A stretch of DNA of 64,000 nucleotides. Source: Plantago major (Eukaryota; Streptophyta; Magnoliopsida; Lamiales; Plantaginaceae). Below the pieces are notes generated by a model, which saw only the letters and a program-made list of their open reading frames with translations, ran no database searches and was not told the origin of the DNA. The position numbers and the translations under genes are program-made. The stretch lies in the NCBI GenBank assembly GCA_026545765.1, contig CM048844.1, positions 69,731,035 to 69,795,034 on the forward strand. Direction: 5' to 3'. This document shows positions 54,578 through 64,000 of the stretch, one piece after another (within the stretch, counting starts at the first letter, position 1; the number at the start of each line of letters is the position of its first letter).

Positions 54578-57500
54578 GTGCAGAACACTCTAAAGACTAA
54601 TCCAAAGTGGCATATTGATAGTGGATGTGGGAAGCACATGACAGGAGACAAAGCAAATCTGATTGACTACAAAAAGTGCAATGATGGACCAATTATCAGG
54701 TTTGCTGGAGGAGATGAAAATCCAACTATAGGATTTGGCAATCTGGATTTTGGAGCCCTTACAATCTCTGATGTATTACATGTAAAGGGATTGAAATATA
54801 ATCTTCTAAGCATGAGTCAATTAGTAGACAAAGGGTACACTGTCAAGATCAAGTCAAAACTACGTAAAGTGATTGACAATGAGTCAAAGCAGACAGTCTT
54901 GGTTGCTGCGAAAAGGAAATTTTTATGTTGCTGATTGGGCATCCGCCACAACTGAAGAATGTCTCATGGTCAGTCAATCTGGCCACACTGAAGAAAATTG
55001 GCTATGGCATAAAAGAATGAGTCACTTGAATTTCAAAACTCTGAACAAGCTAGCCAAGAAAGAGTTGGTGGTTGGTTTACCCAAAATGGCATATAGAAAA
55101 GTAGGTGTATGCTCAGCTTGCCAAATGGGAAAACAATCCAAAACATCTTTCAAGTCTAAAACTAGATATTCCAGTGAAAGGCCACTGCAATTGTTACATA
55201 TGGATCTTTTTGAATCCTTTGTAACAAGTTATGCAGGAAAGAAGTATGGTCTGGTTGTTGTTGATGATTACTCAAGATTCACTTGGGTTGTCTTTCTCAA
55301 ACACAAATCTGATGCAAGGGTTGAGATACCCAACTTGCTGAATAAGCTCGAAGTCATGAAAAATGACAAGGTATCTGTAATCAAAACAGACCATGGTACT
55401 GAGTTTGTGAACCAGTACATAAAAGAGTTTTGTACCTGCAAAGGTATACAACATTAGCTATCTTCTGTAAGGACACCACAACAAAATGGTGTTGCTGAAA
55501 GAAAGAATAGGACCCTGAAGGAAGCGGCAAGAACAATGCTTACTGACACTGAAATAAGTGAAATCTATTGGGTTGAAGCTGTAAACACAGCATGCTACAC
55601 TTAAAATAGATGCTTGATTAACAAACACCATGACAAAACTCCTTATGAGCTTTTCAATGGTAGACCCCCTACTATCAAACATCTAAGGGTGTTTGGTTGC
55701 AGATGTTTCGTTCTTAACAATGGAAAAGAACACTTGAGAACATTTCAACCAAAGGCAGATGAAAGAGTATTTCTTAGTTATTCTCTGAATAGCAAAGCCA
55801 ATAGAATCTACAACAAAAGAACGCAAAAGATTGAGGAATCTGTTCATGTAGTATTCTATGAAGGAAATAGGAAAGTACTCTTGTGTGATGATCTCTCAGA
55901 TAGGTTCAAAGAACTGATGATTAGAAATTCTGAAAAAGGATCCTCAAAAGAAAACAATTCTATCATTCAATTAGAGGATGAGTTTGACAATGAAAATCAA
56001 CCTATGCTTAGTAACAACCAGATGACTGTAAGACACGATGAAGAATTTCCTATGAGAATTCCATAAATGGAACAGGTTACTAAGAACCTTCATCATGAAG
56101 AGGTATCTGAAAATGAGATTGCTGAAATTCAAGTTCCAGATATCTCTAACACTGAAAGAGTGTCAGATATCCATGGCATTTCCCATGTGTCAGACATCTC
56201 AGATACTGCACAAGTATCCCATCAAGATCATATTGATACACATTCAAATCAAAATGAAATTGATCCTACTAGTTCAAAACCCATTATGAAATGGATAAGA
56301 AATCATCCTGCAAAGGATGTGATTGGTCCCATAAACCAAGGAGTTAGAACTAGAAGATCAATCGCTGAAAATGCAAATTGTCTCTATGGATGTTTCATAT
56401 CAAATATTGAACCTAAAACTATAGAAGAAGCATTAAAGGATCAAGATTGGATCTCTTCAATGCAAGAAGAGTTGGATCAATTTGAGAGAAACAAAGTCTG
56501 GAAACTGGTTCCATTTGTTGACGGAATATCTGTAATCGGAACCAAGTGGGTTTTCAGAAACAAAATGAATGAATCTGGTGAAATAACCAGAAACAAAGCT
56601 AGGTTGGTTGCCAAGGGATTCACCTGCATCAAGGACTAGATTTTGATGAATCTTATGCACCATTGCAAGATTGGATGCAATAAGACTCTTTCTAGCCTTT
56701 GCACTCATAATGACTTTACGCTTTATCAAATGGATGTCAAGAGTGCATTCCTAAATGGTGAACTTGCTGAGGAAGTCTATGTTGAGCAACCACCAGGTTT
56801 TGAAGTTTCCTCAGAAAGTAGGATGGTCTATAAGCTTGAAATTTCAGACAATGAAACAAGCTCCAAGAGCATGGTATGATACATTGGCCAGATACCTACT
56901 AGAAAGTGGTTTCAAGAAAGGAGATGTTGATAAAACACTCTTCACATTGAACCATGATGGGAAACTACTTTTAGTTCAAAATATGTTGATGACATTATAT
57001 TTGGATCTAAAGACAAACAACTTTGTGAAGACTTTGCTGAACTCATGAAATGTAAATTTGAGATGAGCATGATGGGAGAATTGAATTACTTCCTAGGGCT
57101 GCAATTCAAGCAACTCAATGATGGAATATTCATTAGTCAAACAAAGTATGCAAAAGACATGTTCAATAGTTCAATCTAAAGCCTTCTGGAAAGAATGCTA
57201 AGATACCCATGAGCATTAGAACCAAAATGACCTATACTGAATCTGACAAGAGTGTTGAAGAACACAAGTATAGGAAATTGATTGGGTCTCTACTGTACCT
57301 CACTGCAAGTATACCTGATATTCAATATGCAGATAGAGTGTGTGCTAGATTTCAGACAAATCCAATGCAATCACACTACAACATTGCTATGAAAATATTG
57401 AGGTATGTAAAAGGTAGTGTAGAAGTTGGATTGTGGTATCCAAAAGATAGTGGACTGAGTTTGGTTGGCTATTCAGATGCCGACTATGCTGGATCATTGC

Positions 57501-57934
57501 TTGATAGAAAAAGCACCTCAGGAACTTGTCAATTTCTTGGTGCAAGATTGATATCTTGGTTCAGAAAGAAATAAAATTTAATTGCCACATCTACGACAGA
57601 GGCTGAATATATTGCTGCTGTGTTTTGTGCTTCACAGATATTGTGGATACAACAACAACTCAGAGACTATGGACTCAATGAAGAGAAAGCTCCCATTTTC
57701 TGTGACAACACAAGTGCTATTGCCATAACTCAGAATCCTATGTTTCATGCAAGAACAAAGAACATTTATGTTAGACTTCACTTCATCAGAGACCATGTTG
57801 AAAAAGGCAATATAGAGATACTCAAGATTGGCACTGAAGACCAACTTGCAGATATCTTCACTAAGCCACTACAAGAAAGTAGATTCTTAGCCTTAAGACA
57901 TAGTCTTGGACTAATGGAGCTACCAAAGAACTGA
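54578..57934 (+). pseudogene. Sirevirus-like pol remnant of element 3 (protease to RNase H)
   Basis: Protease: WHIDSGCGKHMTGD (active-site DSG) then LHVKGLKYNLLSMSQLVDKG. Integrase zinc region LWHKRMSHLNFKTLNKLAKK ... CSACQMGKQSK and core MDLFESFVTSYAGKKYGLVV. Reverse transcriptase from about 56400 ([52 protein letters not shown]). RNase H YSDADYAGSLLDRKSTSGTC ... DNTSAIAITQNPMFHART, ending at 57934. These sequences agree closely with the SIRE branch. About seven breaks; a fossil. Confidence 0.9.
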
Positions 57935-57981
57935 AAAAGTTCAGATATCTGAAGAAGATATCAAAGGAGAGAAAAGAGGAA

Positions 57982-58057
57982 TCTGGAACGGGTATCCAGA
58001 AACCAAAGGCTAAAGGGTAAAATGGCTATTTGAAGATTTCCGAGACGGGTACTCAGA
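57982..58057 (+). other. ACGGGTA-loop hairpins after pol (element 3)
   Basis: TCTGGA-ACGGGTA-TCCAGA at 57982-58000 and TCCGAG-ACGGGTA-CTCAGA at 58039-58057 (one C-A mismatch). The middle hairpin of alpha-1/alpha-2 is absent. Confidence 0.72.
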
Positions 58058-58169
58058 TATCTAGATCACTCAGTGAGGGGGAACACAAAAGAGAATAGTA
58101 CAACTGTCTACAGTCAACTACTATCTTGAAATTTGTATTATTTCTATCTTTGTGTAAAACTGTGAAAAG

Positions 58170-59883
58170 TGTTGGTCCAGATAACGGAAAAGTAAAAGAC
58201 TAGAGGGGGGGGGGGGTGAATAGTCTTTTAAAACTTTTGTCGATAACAAATGTTTCTCAGATATCCGAATAGATATCTGATACTTAGTCAGAGTGCGGAA
58301 GACTTAATAAAGATAAGTGTAGAAACAGTTAATAAGTGTGTGTGTGTTGCTGAAGTATAAATACAGAAACGTAAATGACACAGCAAGTATAGTGGTATCT
58401 GGAGGTGGCGTAATCCTCCAACTAATCCACTTCGGTCTATCAGAGACCTAGAATTCACTAGAACAGATAATTGAGATAACCTTACAATAATCCTATTCTA
58501 AGATTCTGAACAATTGGTTCCCAACCAAATGTTCCCCCTGAGTTGTTCCCTAGCTTCTTCAGCCAAGTACTTCCTATACTCAGAAACCTTTGAGTTATTC
58601 CCTAGCTTCCCAAGCTAAGTACTTCCTATACTCAATAACCTTGGAGTTATTCCTTAGCTTCCCAAATCAAGTACTTTCTATACTCCGGTAACCTTGGAGT
58701 TATTCCCTGATTTTTCAAACTAAGTACTTCCTGTACTCCACGCCGGTTTTGGTGTTGGTTTCGGTTTGAGTTGTCAGATGAGCGTCTTAATAACTTTTCA
58801 GTTATTCAGATAGCTCTGTGAACTAAGTTACTTAATACACTTTACAGCGTATGGTATCTTGTTCGATTTTACTGACCCAAGTCTTATGATATCTGTTCAA
58901 GAGAATGAATCTCAGATAGTTGATCTTTTGATTCAACTCCTTCACAGATAGCTTTGCTTGTTTAGGATCAGGACACTTAGAACTTCAGTGTTTACTCAAG
59001 ATCAAAAGCTTTAGTCGCAACAGAAAGCTTTGATAATAAGTAAGATGCTTTGAGAGAGTAAGATCAGAGATCGTATGTTTCAACAGCGTATTCAAGGTTC
59101 TCGAGTTGTTCCGTGTGTGTTCTCTCAAGTCGCCTAAGTGTTGATATTTATAGATGAATTTGAGTGCCGTTTGAATAGTATCCGTTAGCTCAAATTCAAA
59201 CTATCGATATCTGTGTATAAGATCAGAAAGGTTTTGTCTTCTTCTCAGAAGTTTGCCGTTGCTTTTATTCAGACATCTCTGTTCGTGCATTAAATGCTTT
59301 GTACTATACTTTTTGTCCTGTAGTGTCAACGGAACTATGCTTTGTATCAGAAACCAGTGTTATCTGATTCTTTGCACGTCCTTATCTTCATTCTTCAGAT
59401 ACCACTTGTTATTCATTGAAACAACTTTGTTTTCAATATATGTTTCTTTTTCAGAAACGTGGTTAATGCTCAAGGTATCTGAGAATAGATATCTGTGGAC
59501 ACTTTCCTTGTTTTCAGATATGTATCTCATTTCTCAGATATCTCTTGTGACACAGTTTGTTTGAAACTGTTCGCGTCTACAAGATATCTGGCTAAGATAT
59601 CTGAATAACAGATTCAGTAATCTTGTGCAGTTTTCTTCAAGTCTTCAAAAGTTGTTGAGCTTTCTGCTTGGATGTCTTCTTCTTGGTCTGCTCTTCATAA
59701 AATAAAAATTACATTTTGAGACCTAACATCCTATATAAGATTAGCTAGACTATCATACTTAGTGGGTTTCCTCTTTTACAATGTTCAAGTGAACCAAGAG
59801 TACTAATCACCTTTCTGAGACTAAGATAAGTCATCATGTTGCTGAACAAAATCTAAACAGATATTCTAACAAAATATCTAACA
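58170..59883 (-). mobile_element. Solo LTR of the Sirevirus-like family, reverse orientation
   Basis: Begins TGTTGGTCCAGATAACGG and ends AAAATATCTAACA, the reverse complement of the family's LTR ends, 1.71 kb. The target duplication AAAAG flanks it (58165-58169 and 59884-59888), so a whole element once inserted here and was reduced to one LTR by recombination between its two LTRs. Its TATA box lies at 59152-59145. It has four hairpin repeat units (58508-58743) and the C-loop hairpin (58194-58229, 12 G on this strand). It is the most diverged LTR of the family in the window. Confidence 0.93.
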
Positions 59884-59888
59884 AAAAG

Positions 59889-60398
59889 ACAACATGAATA
59901 AGATAGATTCAGATACAAACAGTGTTCTCATTCACATAGAAACGTGACTCAGATAGCTAATAGCCAAAATTCATTAAATGGGCACAATTACAATTGTTGA
60001 TTGTGATCATTGCTGAAGAAGCAATGGTGACCCTTGTTGAAATGGGCGATTGATCTTAATGGCGGAGATTAATTCTCTGTAAATAGTGGACTGTAGAAAT
60101 TCAGACGTGGCCCACTATGCATTTAATGCCGAACAAACTTTTACCCACGCCATCGCAATATTAAATACATACATACAAAACCAATTTGTATGTATATGTT
60201 TGTTAGAATTACGTTGCTATATATATAGGATTTTGGCAAAAGAAATCACTTTCGCCTAATCCGACATTTTGCCTTGCACAAGAATAGCAAAAACCATTCT
60301 TCAACCTCTGCAAATCTCTGTTAGTTTTTCTGCAAAGAATCACTAATCTCTCACCCAAATCTCTTTCAATCTTTCAAACACTTGCACTATATAAAGAG
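59889..60398 (+). promoter_or_regulatory. Post-pol leader and internal promoter of accessory gene, element 3
   Basis: Conserved with 15620-16119 of alpha-1, including ATTAAATGGGCACAATTACA, GATCATTGCTGAAGAAGCAA and CCCACTATGCATTTAATGCC. TATATATATA at 60218-60227 lies 181 bases before the ATG, then ATTTTGGCAAAAGAAAT and a C/T-rich leader. Confidence 0.55.
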
Positions 60399-63300
60399 AT
60401 GGCTACTAAACGTTCGTCTACCCAGAAATCCGAATCTTCTACCACTGGTACTGCTGAAAAGCAAGCACCAGAGTTGGTTATAGTGAACAATCGATTGGTA
60501 GGAGACTTTAATCCCGATCATTGGACTTCAAATCACAGGATGATTTGGGGTGGTGCCATGATTGAGGAGTACCTCACGGCTGCTATTGAAAACCAAGCTG
60601 ATAGGAAACTGATTCTTGACATGCTTGAAAAGGCACAAATTAAGGGTTTTCTATCTGCTCTTCCCAGTGGAGTTTCTTCATTGGATGTGTTAGAATTCTA
60701 CAACAACTCGAGGATTATATCCTGTGTTTTTGAAGGCACTGCAATAGTGTCTATAAAAACTAAGGTCCAAGGAAAGGAAATCCTTTTGGACATAACAACT
60801 TTCTGTAAGTTGTTTGATCTTCAAAATCTTGGAAAGGATTTTGAAATAGACACCAAGGATGAAGATCTCCTTGAAGGTGTAAAACAGCTGTACAGTGGTG
60901 TGTGTGACACTGATAAACAAGATACACCCACTGATTTCAAGCTTGCTGACACTAGAACCAGACATCTGTTAGTTCACTGGGATGTGTTGGCATGCATTCT
61001 TCACAGATGCTTTGATGGTCTACAAGGAGGTGCTGAACAGATAAGCCAAGAACGCTGGATGATGATATTCTTATTGCAACAACAAGACAAAAGGCTGGAA
61101 AACCCTTTTAATTGGGGCAAGTACGCCTTTATGAAGTTTGTAAAGAAGATTCAAGGCTTTGAGCCTAAAATCGCTAAGGGACTTGCTGAGCTAAAGGCCA
61201 CAGTGAGCTATGGTCTAAAGATATGCTACTTGCCGGAGAAGCTTGGCATTGAGCTCAGAGAGAAGGCTGACATAGCCAACAGTAACCTACTTTACCAATA
61301 TGAAAATACGAACTTGATGAAAAAGGTTACTGGATCTCAGAAAGCTTCCAAGAAGCGAAAGACTGAAGAGGTATCTGAGGCAAAAGTTGCGACCAAAAAG
61401 CCCAGAAATTCACGAAAGTAGTCTGCTGGCACATCAGAAGACACACCCATTGTGGTTGTCGATTCCCAGATACCTGCCGCCACTTCTGATGAACTCATCA
61501 ATGCAGATGACCTCATCAATGCTGCAAAAGAGGTATCCACTACTGTACAAGTAGACTCAGCACGAGAAAGTGCTTTCAGAAACGTCAAGACTACTGCCGA
61601 AAGCCTTGCTGATGAACTTATCAATGCTGCTAAAGAAAATAGTGGTAGATACCAAGCCCTATCTGCAGAAACCGCAGGGATTATGGACCAATCAGTTCCT
61701 AATGATGATGAGAGCTCTGACGATGAAGATGATGATTTAGTCATCTCTCAAGTCCTTGAGAAATCAAAAAGGGCTAAGGTTACTGAAAAAGTAACTAGTG
61801 TAGAGGTATCTGAAGAAGAACCTACACCACAAAGTTCTTTGAACAAGCACTGCTTCAAAGGTTCTTGAAGCAAAGCGTGACCAAGGTCACTGGACAAATT
61901 ACACCATCAGAGCAACAAAGACTGAAGCATATTGAAGATGCTCTGATGAGTGATACTCTAGTGTTGGAGGATACTGCCATTGTCTCAACACTCAAAAGTC
62001 TATCTCAAGCACAACAACCACAATAGCCAGATGTGGATACTGCTGAAATGGTACTTGAGTTACAGATACCAGCATCTTTCTTTGCTGAAGAAAATCCTGC
62101 AAAAGAGTAGGTTCCCCAACTCAATGAGAAGGATCAAACTGAGACATCTACTCAGAATGATCAACCGGGGGAGGCAATTGAGTTGCATACTTAGGAAAGG
62201 TCTGAAGTACCTAAAACTTCAAACAAAGAAGCTGAAATGGAACAACAAGACCAATGCAAGGAAAGGTCACAACTTCCAGAGACCAATCAGCCTGACATTG
62301 CTCAGGTAGCTGAATGGTTTAACTCTTTACTTGTGATATTTTTGTGTCCGATAAATCTTGTTATTTAATGAAATTTCTTTGTTATACAGGCTGATTCAGA
62401 AACACAACAACAAGAGGAAGCGGTAAAGCTTACCTCAGAATCTAAGAAGGAGGCTTCCATAGCCTCATCACTTAAGGAACAGGAGCATGTCTCACAGGTA
62501 GAAAATAATTCCTTAAGATATAACTCAGATATGTGCTTTATACACTTGACTAATAAGTGTTTGTTTCTAATAGGCTCCAACTGAGAAGAAAATGAAGAGA
62601 CTGAAAAGTCTATCTCTTCAGAGAAGAATCCAGAGACTTCCAAGGTCTCTGAGGAACAAGTGTCTGAACCTTCTGCAGAGAAGGTATTTCTTTTAGATAT
62701 CTATATTCTTCAAAGAACAAATCTCTAATCATTTTTCTCAAACTAACACATTCTACTTAACAGGTTCAAAAAGAAGTAGAAATTGCTGAGGAGTTGCCCA
62801 CTCAATCCTCATAACATATGGAAATTGATGAGGCATCAAGGCCTTCATCACAAGAAAAAATTCCAGAGACTGCACAAGTCTCTGAGAGACAAGTATCTGA
62901 GCCTCCAACGGAGGTAATTGACCTCTCAGATATCTGATTTGTCAATAAAAATTTTCTTGATAAAATTTCCAAAGTGTTATGTTTCTAATCTCAGGTTCAA
63001 GCAGAAAGAAAGGTTGATGAGGACCAGACTTCCAAGTCCCCACCTCACAACAAGATATCTGAGGAACTCCCTACCTCAGTAGTACAAGTCTCTGAGCCTG
63101 ATGCATTCATTCAGGTAACTCAGAAACCTAACTACACAAATACTCAGATATCTACACAAGTTTTAAATCTAACTCAAAACTCTTTCTTTCAGGCTCAAAC
63201 AAGTGTGACAAAGGTTTCTGCATTCTCAACAGAAGACCTGTTTACATTCTTCAAGAACCACACACTCAAGAAACATCTCAAGTGTTTCAGGAAGTGGCAA

Positions 63301-64000
63301 AAGCTCAGAAGCTCAGATCTGACTGAATTAAAAAAGGTGACTGATCACAAATTGAGAAGAGTCAGAGCTTTTGACTTGGAGAATTATGTCCATGCTATGT
63401 TCCCAACAGAGCAGTACTCTTTTGCTACTCTGATGCATAAGGACTTTATCAAAGAAGCTGCACACAAGCTCATATAAGCTTTTGAGAAGGCAGATGGTTA
63501 GACCAGAATGCAAATGGCATTCAAGCCTAGTTTGCCCCAGACTCTACAGTACATACCCTCTGAACAAGAGGAAGTTAATGGGCAAACGGTCACTATTCCA
63601 GAAGTGATCAACCTGGTCTCTGAAGATGAAGAAGAGAAGGAGACTGATGAGAATGACTATGAAGATTCTCCTTCTGACTATCACAAGGAAGCGGATGATA
63701 AGAAGGATGATGATGATGCCCCTGCACCAGGGACAGGAGGGATTACACAGAGGAAGAGTGCCTCAGCTGCTGAAAAGCACACTGAGAGGACATCACAACA
63801 ATCCCCTCCTCCATCTCCTCAGAAATCCAACCATCCATCTTCCCAACAACAAAAGGACACTACTGAACAAATAGTTGAGCACTCTGAGGAAACAACTCAG
63901 AAGATATTGAATACACAAACCAGAGTTGCTCAACTCAAACAACTGTTGGAAGAAGAACAATAGCTCCATCTTCAACTGGAAGAAGAGCTAGTTAAATCCA
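60399..64000 (+). pseudogene. Sirevirus-like post-pol accessory gene, element 3, open at right edge (fossil)
   Basis: Same gene as in alpha-1 and alpha-2 with clear divergence. N-terminal domain 60399-61320 (VNNRLVGDFNPDHWTSNHRM, WGGAMIEEYLTAAIENQADR, LPSGVSSLDVLEFYNNSRII, SIKTKVQGKEILLDITTFCK, RTRHLLVHWDVLACILHRCF), a basic cluster KKRKTEE ... KKPRNSRK, acidic region (about 61690-61745), five short introns at the conserved places (62306-63192), a helical block (FFKNHTLKKHLKCFRKWQKL, LENYVHAMFPTEQYSFATLM), an acidic run near 63620-63720 and the start of the coiled coil at the window edge. The N-terminal domain is the best preserved of the three. A few breaks. Function unknown. Confidence 0.75.
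62306..63192 (+). other. Cluster of five short phase-0 introns in the accessory gene (element 3)
   Basis: Five GT...AG intervals of 76-84 bases in the same places as in alpha-1. The exons between start with GCT or GTT and end with CAG, AAG or GAG. The intron sequences differ from alpha-1 more than the splice sites do. The second intron ends TTTCTAATAG and the third CTTAACAG, as in alpha-1. Confidence 0.78.

Larger units (their letters stand above)
50332..64000 (+). mobile_element. Sirevirus-like Ty1/copia element 3, continues past the window (fossil)
   Basis: Parts in order: 5' LTR (50332-51918), primer site (51921-51932), gag (52037-54560), protease (54578-54934), integrase, reverse transcriptase and RNase H (to 57934), post-pol hairpins (57982-58057), a reverse solo LTR insertion (58170-59883), internal promoter (60218) and accessory gene (from 60399, open at the right edge). 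Preceded by CTAGC. It is the only Sirevirus-like copy here with a 5' end. It is somewhat diverged from alpha-1 and alpha-2 and is broken in about ten places. Confidence 0.9.

Overview
The window is eudicot nuclear DNA made almost entirely of nested transposable elements. The evidence is a plant S1-type self-incompatibility-like gene remnant at the left edge, a CACTA (En/Spm) transposon family, and plant-specific lineages of LTR retrotransposons: Sirevirus-type Ty1/copia, Athila-like Ty3/gypsy and Tat-like Ty3/gypsy. Apart from the S1-like remnant I see no ordinary single-copy host gene, no RNA gene and nothing bacterial. The species cannot be named from this sequence.

Layout. 1-837: TATA box and broken S1-like gene. 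838-2198: nothing recognisable; the right part may be 3' sequence of the next element. 2199-4479 (-): 3' part of a Tat-like pol. 4480-9160: an Athila-like LTR split by a 3.4-kb CACTA element (5568-9003, target duplication CTC). 9161-12346: Athila-like 3' sequences with a second LTR nested in them (9648-10887). 12347-23537 (+): Sirevirus-like fragment alpha-1, running from pol through a very large post-pol accessory gene to a 3' LTR. 23538-27525 (-): the gag/protease end of an Athila-like element with PBS and 5' LTR. 27526-28790 (-): fragment of a diverged Sirevirus relative. 28791-33878 (-): a second CACTA copy that still carries its TNP2 transposase gene, in broken form. 33879-37375: second copy of the Athila-like LTR/3' region. 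37376-48501 (+): Sirevirus-like fragment alpha-2. 48502-50331 (-): ORF3 of an Athila-like element. 50332 to past the right edge (+): a third Sirevirus-like element with 5' LTR, PBS, gag, pol and accessory gene, interrupted by a reverse-oriented solo LTR (58170-59883).

Large-scale history. 7832-22706 and 32697-47602 are two copies, about 24.9 kb apart, of one nested block. The 3' LTR of alpha-1 is a recombinant: its first half follows the alpha-2 LTR and its second half follows the 5' LTR of the third element. The 5-bp duplication CTAGC sits after the alpha-1 LTR and before the third element's 5' LTR. I infer a tandem duplication, followed in the left copy by loss of material through LTR-LTR recombination. 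This predicts what lies just beyond the right edge of the window.

Most interesting biology. The Sirevirus-like family carries a roughly 5.4-kb accessory gene downstream of pol. It has its own TATA box and pyrimidine-rich leader, a cluster of five very short GT-AG introns all in the same codon phase, exon duplications, a basic nuclear-type signal and a coiled coil. Just after pol lie small hairpins with an almost invariant ACGGGTA loop and stems that change in compensatory pairs between copies. The LTR leader also holds tandem hairpins and a hairpin with a C-rich loop. All LTR elements are treated as fossils here; none is whole within the window.
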